This document shows positions 17,949 to 27,644 of a stretch of DNA of 64,000 nucleotides, piece after piece (the first letter of the stretch is position 1; each line of letters opens with the position of its first letter). Source of the stretch: Streptomyces sp. NBC_00083 (lineage in GTDB: Bacteria > Actinomycetota > Actinomycetes > Streptomycetales > Streptomycetaceae). The stretch spans positions 310,001-374,000 of the forward strand of contig NZ_JAPELY010000001.1 in the NCBI RefSeq assembly GCF_026343295.1, in the 5' to 3' direction. Below the pieces are notes generated by a model. That model was not told the DNA's origin and ran no database searches. It saw nothing but the letters and a program-made list of their open reading frames with translations. The position numbers and the translations under genes were made by a program.

Positions 17949-20189
17949 TCAGGCTCCGTTCGCGTGCAGGGCGGCGACCGTCGTGGCGGCCGTGTCGGAG
18001 ATGCACAGGCGGCCGTCGCCGGCGGCCCAGGCGAGGTTCGCGGGGTCCGTTCCCCGCAGGCCCGTGTACTTCCACAGCGGTCTGCCGTCGGCCGGGTCGC
18101 AGGCCCACACCACCGCCGTGGAGTCCATCCGGTACAGGGTCTTATCGGCGTACAGGAGCCGGGCGCGCACGGTGGAGCTCTTGGTGCCGTCGAGCGGCAG
18201 CGGCGCCGTCCAGCGCTTGGTGCCGTTCGCGGTGTCCAGGGCGGCCAGGGTGAGCCCGCCGTCGCCGTCGGCGAGCAGGGCGTACAGCACGCTGCCGTCG
18301 GGGTTGGCGGCCACGACACCGCCGCGCAGGGCCGCGCCCTCCACCCCCGGCATGCTCCACACCTTCTTGCCGGTCGCCGGGTCGAGGACGGTCAGCGTGC
18401 CGGAGGTGTCCACCACGACGCCGTACCGGCCCACCGCGCCGACCGCCGCGCTCGTCACGCTCTGCGTCCAGGCCTCGGCGCCCTTCGCGTCCAGCCCCTT
18501 CAGGTGTCCGGTGTCGCCGATCAGCATCCGGTCGCCGGCCGGCGGCAGCGCGAAGTGCGCCAGGAGCGGCTCACCGCCGTGGAACCACGCGGTCTTGCGC
18601 GAGGCGAGGTCCAGCGCCCAGATGCCGTAGCCGGTGGGGGTGGCGGCGCTGCCCGCGGTACGCAGCATGACGGCCACGTACGCCTTGCCGTCCCGGATGC
18701 CGGGCAGGAACATGGCGCCCATGGTCGGCGGTGTGTCGAGCCCGGCCGTCCACACGTCCTTGCCGTCGCTCAGGCCGAGCCCGAGCACCGTGCTGCGGAA
18801 GCTCAGGTCCGCCGCCGTCGGCGCCGCCAGCGCGGCGACGTACAGCCGGCCGCCGTCGACCGCCGCGATGGCCTTGGGCGTGGGGCCCTGCACGGAGAAC
18901 TGCACGCCGTGGTCGGGGCCCTTGACGCTCCACCGCGTACGGCCCTGGTCGTCGAGCCCCCAGATCTCGTTGAGGGACACGCACGCCACCACCCCGCCCG
19001 CGGAGACCACCTGCGGGCACGTCGCGGGCTGCTTCACCTGCCAGGCGACCTTGGCCTCGGTGACGTCGTTCCCCGACGGGCGGCTGCGGGCCCCCGCCGG
19101 GCGGCCCGACACCCCGGAGGACGCGCCGCCGTCCGACCCCGATCCGTCTCCGTTCAACGCGACCGCCGTGCCGACCCCGGCCGCCGCGAGCGCCCCGGCG
19201 GCCAGGCCCAGGATCAGGTTCCGCCGACCGGGCCCCCGGCCGGACGACCCGCCGCGAAGGTCCTGGGTCGGCGGGTCGAGGACCCGGGTCGGCTCGGGTG
19301 CGGGCAGCGCGGTCATGACGGCCCGCACCGCGAGGACGTCCGCCGCGACCGCCCCGGGGAGCCAGCCCTCGTGCGGGGACGTGCGGTCGCCCCGCTCCAC
19401 GAAGTCGATCACCTCGCGCGGCGTGGGCCGCTCCCGGGGCTCCTTCGCCAGACACCGCGCGATCAGCGGACGCAGCTCCGGCGGCAGCGCGTCCAGGTCC
19501 GGCTCGGTGTGGACGACCCGGAACAGCACCCCGGCCGCCGCGCCGCCGTCCCCGAACGGGCTGCGCCCGCCCGCCGCGAACGCCACCGTCGAGCCCAGCG
19601 CGAACAGATCGCTCGCCGCCGTCAGCGGCTGTCCCGTCGCCTGCTCGGGCGACATGTACGGCGCCGAGCCGATGACCGCGCCGGTCGAGGTGAGCGCCGT
19701 GCCGTCGGTGGCCCGCGCGATGCCGAAGTCGATGACGCGCGGCCCGTCGAGCGCGAGCAGGACGTTGCCCGGCTTGAGGTCGCGGTGGATCACCCGGGCG
19801 CCGTGCACGGCGGTCAGCGCCTCCGCGAGCCCCGCCGTCAGCATCAGCAGCGCGTCCTTCGGCAGCGGGCCGTGCGCCGCGACCGCCTCGTGCAGCGAGA
19901 CCCCGACCACGAACGCGGTCGCCATCCACGGCACGTCGGCGTCCGTGTCGGCGTCCAGGACCGGCGCGGTGAACGCGCCCGACACTCGCCGCGCCGCCGC
20001 GACCTCCCGCCGGAACCGGTCCCGGAACCCGGCGTCGTTCGCCAGCTCCGGCCGCACCACCTTCACCGCGACCGTCCGTCCCCCGGCCGACCGGCCCAGG
20101 TACACCGCGCCCATCCCGCCCGCGCCGAGCCGCCCCACCAGCGCGTACGGTCCGGCCGTGCGCGGATCGGCATCGCCAAGACGCTGCAT
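17949..20189 (-). CDS. Serine/threonine protein kinase with PQQ-type beta-propeller (paralogue)
   Basis: 746-residue protein of the same build as its downstream neighbour: kinase domain (~15-270) with LGAGGMGAVYLGRSAGGRTVAVKV, IHRDLKPGNVLLALDGPRVIDFGIARA and APYMSPEQATG, then a membrane segment (RNLILGLAAGALAAAGVGTAVAL) and a PQQ-like propeller. All catalytic residues are present. The kinase domains of the two genes are near-identical in long stretches, so this is a tandem duplication whose sensor domains have diverged. ATG at 20189 was chosen; GGGGGAGG lies 12 bases upstream, and a second start at 20216-20219 cannot be excluded. Confidence 0.92.
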   Translation of the reverse strand: MQRLGDADPRTAGPYALVGRLGAGGMGAVYLGRSAGGRTVAVKVVRPELANDAGFRDRFRREVAAARRVSGAFTAPVLDADTDADVPWMATAFVVGVSLHEAVAAHGPLPKDALLMLTAGLAEALTAVHGARVIHRDLKPGNVLLALDGPRVIDFGIARATDGTALTSTGAVIGSAPYMSPEQATGQPLTAASDLFALGSTVAFAAGGRSPFGDGGAAAGVLFRVVHTEPDLDALPPELRPLIARCLAKEPRERPTPREVIDFVERGDRTSPHEGWLPGAVAADVLAVRAVMTALPAPEPTRVLDPPTQDLRGGSSGRGPGRRNLILGLAAGALAAAGVGTAVALNGDGSGSDGGASSGVSGRPAGARSRPSGNDVTEAKVAWQVKQPATCPQVVSAGGVVACVSLNEIWGLDDQGRTRWSVKGPDHGVQFSVQGPTPKAIAAVDGGRLYVAALAAPTAADLSFRSTVLGLGLSDGKDVWTAGLDTPPTMGAMFLPGIRDGKAYVAVMLRTAGSAATPTGYGIWALDLASRKTAWFHGGEPLLAHFALPPAGDRMLIGDTGHLKGLDAKGAEAWTQSVTSAAVGAVGRYGVVVDTSGTLTVLDPATGKKVWSMPGVEGAALRGGVVAANPDGSVLYALLADGDGGLTLAALDTANGTKRWTAPLPLDGTKSSTVRARLLYADKTLYRMDSTAVVWACDPADGRPLWKYTGLRGTDPANLAWAAGDGRLCISDTAATTVAALHANGA

Positions 20190-20303
20190 CGAAAGCCCCA
20201 CCCTCCCCCGGATCATCACAGGCTAGGGGAGACGCACCGGCCGGGGCCATCGTTCCCCGCACAGCGTCAATTCAGCTCTGCGGGGCGGGAGTTGCCGGGG
20301 AGG

Positions 20304-20606
20304 TCAGCCCCGGTGCGCCGCGACGAACGCGGTCCACGCCTCACTGGAGAGGGCGAGGTGGGGGCGGGCCTTGTCCTTCGAGTCCCGCACATGAACCGTG
20401 GCGGGACAGACGGCCACCTCGACGCAGCTGTCGCCTTCGGTGCCGCTGTAACTCGACTTGTGCCAGCCGAGGGCGACCTCGACGCAGTCGTCGCCTTGGG
20501 TGCCGCTGTAGCTCGACTTGTGCCATTCGAGGGCGACTTCGACGCAGCTGTCGCCCTGCGTGCCGCTGAAGCTGCTCTTGAACCAGGTGAGTTCGGGGGT
20601 GCTCAT
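20304..20606 (-). CDS. DUF397 protein with triplicated N-terminal motif
   Basis: 100-residue protein of the DUF397 family, partners of DUF5753/HTH regulators (WhiJ-like systems) in Streptomyces development. A normal DUF397 has one W-x-K-S-S-Y-S-G-x-x-G-x-C-V-E-V-A block followed by VRDSKDxxGPxL and AWxxF. Here that block occurs three times (residues 8-27, 28-47, 48-67) before a single VHVRDSK...LALSSEAWTAFV tail. The start codon overlaps the stop of the upstream HTH gene (ATGA), so the two are translationally coupled. The paired arrangement suggests it modulates the regulator's activity. Confidence 0.9.
   Translation of the reverse strand: MSTPELTWFKSSFSGTQGDSCVEVALEWHKSSYSGTQGDDCVEVALGWHKSSYSGTEGDSCVEVAVCPATVHVRDSKDKARPHLALSSEAWTAFVAAHRG
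20406..20585 (-). repeat. In-frame 60-bp tandem triplication within the DUF397 gene
   Basis: Three exact-length 60-base units, each encoding 20 residues of the form W-x-KSS-x-SGT-x-GD-x-CVEVA. The units differ at scattered positions, mostly silent or conservative (Y/F, D/S, Q/E), so the array is not a sequencing artefact of identical copies. Confidence 0.9.
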
Positions 20607-21454
20607 AGGGCTCCTCGGATCTGCTCCAACAGGCCCCGCGACTTGGTTGAGTTGAGAGCCTGCGATCGCAGTGTGTCATAAGCCTGCTGGAGTGGGACTA
20701 CCTCTTTTCGATCGCTGATCAACCTGCCGTTGCGCTGCCCTTCCGAGTACGCATAGCGCTTTCCGTCAGGCCCCTCCAGCAGTTGCAAGGGTCCGTCCAA
20801 ACATGCGTGCAGCTCGCAGCCGAGGGGCATGACCTGGAGCGTCACATTGCGAGGCTTCGTGCTCTCCAGCACGTGGTCCAGCATGCTGACCGTGATGTCC
20901 CGGCCACCCAGGCGCTCGCGGAACACGGCCTCGGACACGATGAAGCTGAACGGCACGTTCGGCCGTTCCCGGAGCAACCGCTGGCGCTCCATCCGCGCGT
21001 CGAGCTGCCTCGCGACCTGCCCGTCCGTGAGGGGCGGCACCGCGTTCTCGAACAGCGTGCGCGCATACGCCTCCGACTGCAAAAGCCCCGGCACCATCCG
21101 GCACTCGTAGGTGCAGAGGCTCACCGCCGTACGCTCGCGCCGCGCCCACTCCCTGAACCACGCCGCAAGCCCCGGCTGCCGCGTCAGATGCCCGTACGCC
21201 CGCCGAAGCGCCCCCGTATTGCCAAGGGCAACCTCCGCGCGCTCCACGAACTCCTCGTCCGGCATGCGGCGGCCCTGCTCGACCGATTCCACCGTGTGTT
21301 TGGAGAAGCGGACCAGCGTCGCGAAGGCGTCGCGCGTGAGGCCGGCGTGTTCGCGCAGGCCCTGCACGAACGCCCCGAACGTCTTGAGGCTGTCGGACGG
21401 CACGGGTTCGCCCGCACCCGCGCCGCCCCCGCCCCGTTCACAGTCGTCGGTCAT
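20603..21454 (-). CDS. XRE-type HTH regulator with DUF5753 domain (WhiJ-like)
   Basis: 283-residue DNA-binding regulator. An N-terminal helix-turn-helix (~residues 25-85: LREHAGLTRDAFATLVRFSKHTVESVEQGRRMP) is followed by DUF5753 (~100-275; the YECRMVPGLLQSEAYARTLF signature). These proteins are encoded next to DUF397 partners and, in WhiJ-type systems, control antibiotic production and sporulation. GGAAGG lies about ten bases before the ATG. It is divergent from the ABC-F gene, and a perfect 11-bp inverted repeat in the shared promoter region could be its operator. Confidence 0.92.
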   Translation of the reverse strand: MTDDCERGGGGAGAGEPVPSDSLKTFGAFVQGLREHAGLTRDAFATLVRFSKHTVESVEQGRRMPDEEFVERAEVALGNTGALRRAYGHLTRQPGLAAWFREWARRERTAVSLCTYECRMVPGLLQSEAYARTLFENAVPPLTDGQVARQLDARMERQRLLRERPNVPFSFIVSEAVFRERLGGRDITVSMLDHVLESTKPRNVTLQVMPLGCELHACLDGPLQLLEGPDGKRYAYSEGQRNGRLISDRKEVVPLQQAYDTLRSQALNSTKSRGLLEQIRGAL

Positions 21455-21536
21455 GTGCCGCCGCCTTCCGGTGAGTTGATCTCCCCGCTCAACTCACCCA
21501 GGGTGACGGTTCGTGACCGTACCGTCCACCCTCCGT

Positions 21537-21563
21537 GTCCGTACGCTCGCTCAGCGTACGGAC
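21537..21563. promoter_or_regulatory. Perfect inverted repeat in the HTH / ABC-F divergent promoter
   Basis: GTCCGTACGCT (21537-21547), spacer CGCTC, AGCGTACGGAC (21553-21563). It lies 83 bases upstream of the HTH start and 61 bases before the ABC-F start. It may be an operator for the HTH regulator or another factor. It has no U-tract and no upstream gene end, so a terminator is unlikely. Confidence 0.5.
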
Positions 21564-21624
21564 CGCTGCTGTCGGTAGCTGCGACTACTCTGGATGACGA
21601 TCCATCCCCGCGCTCAGGAGTGAA

Positions 21625-23430
21625 ATGGCCGTCAACCTGGTCAATGTCGAGGCAGTCAGCAAGGTGTACGGGACCCGTGCCCTGCTCGACGGCGTTTCCC
21701 TCGGCGTCTCCGAGGGGGACCGGATCGGGGTCGTCGGGCGCAACGGCGACGGCAAGACCACCCTCATCCGGATGCTCGCGCAGCTGGAGGAGCCGGACAC
21801 GGGCCGGGTCACGCACGTGGGCGGGCTCCAGCTCGGCGTGCTCACCCAGCACGACTCGCTCGACCCGAAGGCCACGATCCGGCACGAGGTCATCGGCGAC
21901 CTCGCCGACCACGAGTGGGCCGGCAACGCCAAGATCCGCGACGTGCTGACGGGCCTGTTCGGCGGGCTCGACCTGCCGGGGTTCGCGCAGGGGCTCGACA
22001 CGGTGATCGCGCCGCTGTCCGGTGGCGAGCGGCGCCGCATCGCGCTCGCGAAGCTGCTGATCGGCGAGCCCGACCTGATCATCCTCGACGAGCCCACCAA
22101 CCATCTCGACGTCGAGGGCATCAGCTGGCTGGCCCGCCACCTCCAGGCGCGGCGCTCGGCCCTCGTGTGCGTCACCCACGACCGGTGGTTCCTCGACCAG
22201 GTCTGCACCCGCATGTGGGACGTGCAGCGCGGCTCGGTCTTCGAGTACGAGGGCGGCTACTCCGACTACGTCTTCGCGCGCGCCGAGCGCGACCGCATCG
22301 CCGCCACCGAAGAGGTCAAGCGGCAGAACCTGATGCGCAAGGAGCTGGCCTGGCTGCGCCGCGGCGCCCCGGCCCGCACCTCCAAGCCGCGCTACCGCAT
22401 CGAGGCCGCCAACGAGCTGATCGCCGACGTGCCGCCGCCGCGCGACACCAGCGAGCTGATGAAGTTCGCCAATGCGCGGCTCGGCAAGACCGTCTTCGAG
22501 CTGGAGGACGTGACCGTACAGGCCGGCGAGAAGCTGCTGCTCAAGCACTTGACCTGGCAGCTCGGCCCCGGCGACCGCATCGGCCTGGTCGGCGTGAACG
22601 GCGCGGGCAAGACGTCGCTGCTCCGCGCCCTGACCGAGGCCTGGAACACCGGCGGCGAGGCGCAGCCCGCCGCGGGCAAGGTCGTCGTCGGCAAGACCGT
22701 ACGGCTCGCCTACCTCTCGCAGGACGTGGCCGAACTGCCGCCCGCCCTGCGGGTGTTGGAAGCGGTGCAGCAGATCCGCGACCGGGTCGACCTGGGCAAG
22801 GGCCGCGAGATGACCGCGGGCCAGCTGTGCGAGCAGTTCGGCTTCGCGAAGGAGAAGCAGTGGACGCCGGTCGGTGACCTCTCCGGTGGTGAGCGCCGCC
22901 GCCTCCAGCTGCTGCGCCTGCTGATGGACGAGCCGAACGTGCTCTTCCTCGACGAGCCCACCAACGACCTCGACATCGAGACGCTGACCCAGCTCGAAGA
23001 CCTCCTCGACGGCTGGCCCGGCTCCATGGTCGTCATCTCCCACGACCGGTTCTTCATCGAGCGCACCACCGACCACGTGTGGGCGCTGCTCGGCGACGCC
23101 ACGCTGCGGATGCTGCCGCGCGGCATCGACGAGTACCTGGAGCGCAGGCAGCGGATGATCGAGTCCGCGCCGGCCCCGGTGGCGTCCTTCGCCGCCAAGG
23201 CCGCGCCCGCTGTCTCCGCGCAGGACGCGCGGGCCGCGAAGAAGGAGCTCCAGAAGGTCGAGCGGCAGCTCAACAAGATCTCCGACCGCGAGACCAGTCT
23301 GCATGCGCAAATCGCTGATAACGCCACGGACTTCGGGAAGGTGGCCAAGCTCGACGCCGAGCTGCGCGAACTGATCGTCGAGCGGGACGAGTTGGAGATG
23401 CGCTGGCTCGAACTGGCCGAGGAGGCCTGA
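21625..23430 (+). CDS. ABC-F family ATPase
   Basis: 601-residue soluble protein with two ABC domains and no membrane segment, the ABC-F design that acts on ribosomes (translation factor or antibiotic protection). Walker A motifs are GRNGDGKTTL (~residue 38) and GVNGAGKTSL (~325); signatures are LSGGERRRI and LSGGERRRL; Walker B segments are IILDEPTNHLD and LFLDEPTNDLD. The P-site-tRNA-interaction linker lies at ~235-275. A C-terminal coiled coil (~530-600) ends the protein. AGGAG lies six bases before the ATG. Probably housekeeping (Uup/EttA-like) rather than resistance. Confidence 0.94.
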   Translation: MAVNLVNVEAVSKVYGTRALLDGVSLGVSEGDRIGVVGRNGDGKTTLIRMLAQLEEPDTGRVTHVGGLQLGVLTQHDSLDPKATIRHEVIGDLADHEWAGNAKIRDVLTGLFGGLDLPGFAQGLDTVIAPLSGGERRRIALAKLLIGEPDLIILDEPTNHLDVEGISWLARHLQARRSALVCVTHDRWFLDQVCTRMWDVQRGSVFEYEGGYSDYVFARAERDRIAATEEVKRQNLMRKELAWLRRGAPARTSKPRYRIEAANELIADVPPPRDTSELMKFANARLGKTVFELEDVTVQAGEKLLLKHLTWQLGPGDRIGLVGVNGAGKTSLLRALTEAWNTGGEAQPAAGKVVVGKTVRLAYLSQDVAELPPALRVLEAVQQIRDRVDLGKGREMTAGQLCEQFGFAKEKQWTPVGDLSGGERRRLQLLRLLMDEPNVLFLDEPTNDLDIETLTQLEDLLDGWPGSMVVISHDRFFIERTTDHVWALLGDATLRMLPRGIDEYLERRQRMIESAPAPVASFAAKAAPAVSAQDARAAKKELQKVERQLNKISDRETSLHAQIADNATDFGKVAKLDAELRELIVERDELEMRWLELAEEA

Positions 23431-23496
23431 CACACATACCCGTACGTACGTCTTGCGGCGCTTGCGTAGAGACGGCGTACAGAGTCCATAACGGCA

Positions 23497-23548
23497 GCAT
23501 CACGGGCCGGTTCTCCCTTGGGAACAGGGGTGGACCGGCCCGTGGTGC
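23497..23548 (+). terminator. Terminator hairpin after the ABC-F gene
   Basis: CACGGGCCGGT (23501-23511) pairs exactly with ACCGGCCCGTG (23534-23544), and the stem extends by four more pairs to 23497/23548, one of them a wobble. The loop is 22 bases. Located 66 bases after the ABC-F stop and before the next gene's promoter. Confidence 0.7.
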
Positions 23549-23627
23549 GCGCTGCTCCGAGTGATAGAAAGTAGCTCCGTTCGACTGACGTAAAGACGCA
23601 AAGACGCAAATTCGGGGGTATCTCGCT

Positions 23628-25487
23628 GTGACCCAGCCGCCCAGTTCTCAGCCACCGCAGGGGGGCTTCGGGGCACCGCAGGACAAGCCCCAGGGCCCCC
23701 CTGCCCAGCCGCAGGGACCGCCGCCGCAGCCGCCGCAGATGCCGGCCGCGCCGCCCACGCCGCCCGCGCAGCCGCCGCAGATGCCGCCGGCCGCGCCGCA
23801 GCCCGGCTACGGAACCCCGCAGCCCGCGCCGGGTTACGGCTATCCGCAGACGGCCCCGGGCCAGCCGGGTTACGGCTACCCCCAGACGGCGCCGGGCCAG
23901 CCCGGTTACGGCTATCCGCAGGCGGGCGCGCAGGGCGGACCGTACGCCCAGACCCAGCAGGGCGGCTACGGCTACCCGGGCCAGCCGCCGTACCCGGGCG
24001 GGCCGGTGCCTCCGCAGGGTGACGGCGGCAAGAACCCCTTCAAGGGCAAGCCCGCGGTGATCGTGGCCGCGGCGGTCGCGGCCCTCCTCGTCATCGGCGG
24101 CGGCGTGTACTTCGCGACGAGCGGCAGCGACGGCGGCAAGAAGCCCGTCGCCGACACGAGCCACAGCGCCGTACCGAGCGGTTCCGCCTCGGTCGACCAG
24201 GGCGACGGCAAGGGCAACGGGCGCGGCGACGGCAGCGACGACCTCAACTCCGGGGCCAAGGCCGGCGACGCGAAGGTCTGGCTGCACGAGAACGACACCC
24301 CGCTGCCGCAGGGCGGCGCCGACCAGTACGGCCCGTGGGCGCTCGGCGACACCGTCGTCAAGGCCATGTACAAGGAGATCGTCGGCTACGCGGTGGCCGA
24401 CGGCAAGCAGAAGTGGTCGGTGCCGTTGGACACCCCGATCTGCGGGGCGGCGCCGAAGCCCACCGCGGACGGCAAGGTCGTGCTCGGCGTCCAGGAGAAC
24501 AACACCAAGGACGCCAAGTGCAACCAGCTCCAGCTGGTCGACCTGGCCACGGGCAAGCTCGGCTGGAAGGTGCAGGTCCAGGCCGAGGGCCTCTTCGACT
24601 CCATGGTCAGCCTCGACCTGGCCATCAGCGGCAACACCGTGGCGGTGTCCCGCATGGGCGGCGCGAGCGGCTACTCGATGACGGACGGCAAGAAGGTCTT
24701 CGGCAACCCGAAGACCGGCAACTGCCACCCCGAGGCGTACGCGGGCGGCACCAAGCTCATCGCCGTGAGCAGCTGCACCGACCCCAACAACAACGACCTG
24801 GACGCCCCGTCGTCGGAGGTCCTCCAGGAGGTGGACCCGGCCACCGGCAAGGCCAAGTGGAGCTTCCAGTACGACAAGGGCTGGACCGTCGCCCGCGTCT
24901 ACTCCATGGACCCGCTGGTCGTGTACGCCACCAACAGGGACAAGAAGGCGTCGAACATCTCCGCCTTCGGCCCGGACGGCAAGCTCCGCTCGTCGGTCAA
25001 GACCAAGTCGTCGCTCACCGCCAACTGCGTGGGCCTGGGCATCGTCGAGCGTTCGCTCGGCGGCTGCTGGGGCGTGACGGCCGACGCCAACACCCTCTAC
25101 ATGGCGACCGAGGGCAAGGACAGCGGCGAGCTGGGTGTCGGCCGCAGCAACGAGGTCGTCGCCTTCGACCTCAACTCCGGTGCGGAGAAGTGGCACGCGG
25201 CGGCGCCCAAGGGCCGCACGATGGAGCCGCTCGCCCTGGAGAACGGCAAGCTCACGCTCTACGTGGAGCCCGGCGTCGAGGAAGCGGCCTCCATCGCGTC
25301 GCTCCCGCTGACCGGCGGCACCCCGCAGATCACGATGCAGAGCCCGACATCGGCCGGCTCGACCGAACGCAACTTCTACGACCCCGCGGCCGCGTGGGTC
25401 GGCGGACGGTTCTTCCTCATGAACACCATGGTGAAGGGCCCCAAGGGCGACAACAAGGACAACTCCATCCTGTCCTTCGGCAAGTGA
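23628..25487 (+). CDS. Membrane-anchored PQQ-type beta-propeller protein with Pro/Gly/Tyr-rich cytoplasmic tail
   Basis: 619-residue protein, function unknown. Residues 1-140 form a Pro/Gln-rich tail containing [12 protein letters not shown] repeats. One membrane helix follows (~143-164), then a Gly/Ser/Asp linker and an extracytoplasmic PQQ-like propeller (~205-619) with recurring blocks such as [10 protein letters not shown] and ATGKAKWSF. The layout mirrors the sensor half of the kinase-PQQ proteins upstream, without a kinase. The GTG start lies 11 bases after TTCGGGGG. It may be a surface sensor or a scaffold. Confidence 0.88.
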   Translation: MTQPPSSQPPQGGFGAPQDKPQGPPAQPQGPPPQPPQMPAAPPTPPAQPPQMPPAAPQPGYGTPQPAPGYGYPQTAPGQPGYGYPQTAPGQPGYGYPQAGAQGGPYAQTQQGGYGYPGQPPYPGGPVPPQGDGGKNPFKGKPAVIVAAAVAALLVIGGGVYFATSGSDGGKKPVADTSHSAVPSGSASVDQGDGKGNGRGDGSDDLNSGAKAGDAKVWLHENDTPLPQGGADQYGPWALGDTVVKAMYKEIVGYAVADGKQKWSVPLDTPICGAAPKPTADGKVVLGVQENNTKDAKCNQLQLVDLATGKLGWKVQVQAEGLFDSMVSLDLAISGNTVAVSRMGGASGYSMTDGKKVFGNPKTGNCHPEAYAGGTKLIAVSSCTDPNNNDLDAPSSEVLQEVDPATGKAKWSFQYDKGWTVARVYSMDPLVVYATNRDKKASNISAFGPDGKLRSSVKTKSSLTANCVGLGIVERSLGGCWGVTADANTLYMATEGKDSGELGVGRSNEVVAFDLNSGAEKWHAAAPKGRTMEPLALENGKLTLYVEPGVEEAASIASLPLTGGTPQITMQSPTSAGSTERNFYDPAAAWVGGRFFLMNTMVKGPKGDNKDNSILSFGK

Positions 25488-25539
25488 CGCCCCAACTCCC
25501 CGTCTCCGCGCCCTTCTTGAAGCCAGAGGTCACCACAGC

Positions 25540-27441
25540 ATGAGCCAGCCACCCCAACCGCCCCAGCCCCCGCAGCAGCCCAATGACGCGCCCAAGGGGT
25601 TCGGCGCCCCGCAGGAGCCCCCGGCGTCCGGCTTCGGCGCGCCCCAGCAGCCCCCGGCCGGCGGCTACGGCACGCCTGCTCCGCCGCCGCCCGCCGGGCC
25701 GCCGAGCACCCCGCCGCCCGCGGGGCCCCCGGCCTACGGCTACCCGCAGACGCCCCCGCAGCAGCCGGGCTACGGCTACCCCAACACCCCGCCGCAGCAG
25801 CCGGGTTACGGCTATCCGAACGCCGCGCCGCAGCAGCCGGGTTACGGCTACCCGGGCCAGCCCGGCCAGCCGCCCACCCAGCCGATGCAGCCGGGACAGC
25901 CCGGCTACGGCTACCCGGGCCAGCCGCCGACCCAGCCCATGCAGCCGCAGTACGGAACGCCGGGCGCGCCCGGCCCCGGCGGCCCCGGAGGCGGCAAGAA
26001 GCCCAACACCCAGCTCATGATCATCATCGCGGCGGTCGTCGCGGTGGCCCTGATCGTCGGCGGCGGCATCTGGTACGCCACCGGCAAGGACGACGGCAAG
26101 AGCGAGGCCAAGACGGGCGACACCGGCGGCGCCAAGGGCGACGGCGGCAGCGCGACCGGAGGCGGCGGCAAGGAGAAGGCGCCCGCCAACACCTCCGCCA
26201 AGGTGCTCTTCCAGACCCCCCAGCCCAAGGTCACCGACCTCACCTCGGTGCACGGCTCCTGGCTCACCGACAAGGTGTACGTCAAGGCCGGCGTCAAGCA
26301 GATCGTCGGCTACGACCCCGCCAAGGGCACCCCGCTCTGGACGCTCCCGCTGACCGGCAACGTCTGCGAGGCCAGCTCGCACGCCTCCGCCGACGGCAAG
26401 ACCGCGTTCGCCTTCGAGAGCACGGAGAGCGGCTCCAAGTACCCCTCCTGCACCGAGGTCGCGGCCCTCGACCTGAACACCGGCAAACTGCTGTGGCAGG
26501 CCGACGTCAAGGGCGCCAGCGGCGACCGCAAGTCCCGCTTCGACGAGATCACCGTGGGCGCCGGAACCGTCGCCGCGGGCGGACTCGACGGCGGTGCGGC
26601 CTGGGACCTGACCACCGGCAAGGAGCTGTGGAAGCCCACCACCACGGCCGACCAGTGCAAGGACGTCGGCTACGGCGGCGGTGACGCGCTCGTGGCGGTC
26701 CGCAAGTGCGGCGACTACGACAAGCCCACCATCAACGTGCAGACCCTCGACCCGAAGACCGGTCAGCCCACCTCCACGTACAAGATGATGCCGGGCATCG
26801 ACTACGCCCACATCGTCTCCAGCAAGCCCCTGGTGCTCGCCGCCGACGTCGGCGACAGCGCGGGCGACGGCAGCGGGATCTCCGACTTCTTCTCCGTCGA
26901 CGACAAGACGGGCAAGCTGCTCGCCCGCATCCCGGCGCCCGGCGACAAGTACTCCGCCAGCTGCGACAGCACCTCCGTCGAGAAGTGCACGATGGTCGTC
27001 GCCGGCAACGGCAAGCTGTACGTGCCGACCGAGGAGCACGACAACGCCGGCGGCACCGGCTCCATCGGCCGCACCAACGAGATCATCGCCTTCGACCTCA
27101 CCACGGGCCAGCCCGTGCCCGGCAAGGCCGACGCCGGTGACGGCTACACGGCGTACCCGCTGCGCATGGACGGCAACAACGTCATCGCGTACAAGGAGGG
27201 CCCGTACGACAAGGGCAGCCAGGTCGTCAGCATCGACGGGGGCAGCCTCAAGTCGACGCTGCTCCTGGAGAACCCGGCCGAGCGGTCCGTACGCGACGCG
27301 ATCCAGTCCTTCTCCGGGAAGTACGCCGACATCCTGTACGGCAACGGGCGGCTGTACCTGGGCGCCCAGCTCCTGAGCAAGCCGTACTCCGACAGCGACT
27401 CCGAGAAGAAGTTCCTGTTCATGGCGACCGGCACGAGCTGA
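25540..27441 (+). CDS. Membrane-anchored PQQ-type beta-propeller protein (paralogue)
   Basis: 633-residue tandem paralogue of the preceding gene: Pro-rich tail with at least four GYGYP(N/G) repeats (~1-155), one membrane helix (~158-181), an acidic/Gly linker, and a PQQ-like propeller with repeats such as [10 protein letters not shown] and TTGKELWKP. Several Cys residues in the propeller could form disulfides, in keeping with an external location. It begins 52 bases after its neighbour and ends at a strong hairpin, so the two form an operon. Function unknown. Confidence 0.88.
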   Translation: MSQPPQPPQPPQQPNDAPKGFGAPQEPPASGFGAPQQPPAGGYGTPAPPPPAGPPSTPPPAGPPAYGYPQTPPQQPGYGYPNTPPQQPGYGYPNAAPQQPGYGYPGQPGQPPTQPMQPGQPGYGYPGQPPTQPMQPQYGTPGAPGPGGPGGGKKPNTQLMIIIAAVVAVALIVGGGIWYATGKDDGKSEAKTGDTGGAKGDGGSATGGGGKEKAPANTSAKVLFQTPQPKVTDLTSVHGSWLTDKVYVKAGVKQIVGYDPAKGTPLWTLPLTGNVCEASSHASADGKTAFAFESTESGSKYPSCTEVAALDLNTGKLLWQADVKGASGDRKSRFDEITVGAGTVAAGGLDGGAAWDLTTGKELWKPTTTADQCKDVGYGGGDALVAVRKCGDYDKPTINVQTLDPKTGQPTSTYKMMPGIDYAHIVSSKPLVLAADVGDSAGDGSGISDFFSVDDKTGKLLARIPAPGDKYSASCDSTSVEKCTMVVAGNGKLYVPTEEHDNAGGTGSIGRTNEIIAFDLTTGQPVPGKADAGDGYTAYPLRMDGNNVIAYKEGPYDKGSQVVSIDGGSLKSTLLLENPAERSVRDAIQSFSGKYADILYGNGRLYLGAQLLSKPYSDSDSEKKFLFMATGTS

Positions 27442-27471
27442 TCCGGGACCGGCGCGAGCCGCGGTCCGCAC

Positions 27472-27507
27472 GGGGCGGGAAGAGGGCGTGCGCCCCCTTC
27501 CCGCCCC
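27472..27507 (+). terminator. Terminator hairpin after the PQQ-propeller pair
   Basis: GGGGCGGGAAG (27472-27482) pairs exactly with CTTCCCGCCCC (27497-27507), with further partial pairing in the 14-base loop. It lies 30 bases after the stop. Confidence 0.75.
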
Positions 27508-27644
27508 GCGCACTTCCTCAACCGGTCCCGCATGCCGGAGAATTCGGCCTTCCGGGGGCATCTCTCCGGTAAGCGGAGCGTGACGTCGAACAAGCGTGTA
27601 GCTTGCCGGGGCAAGAGGGGCGGGCCGGGGATGGGGGTAGCTCG

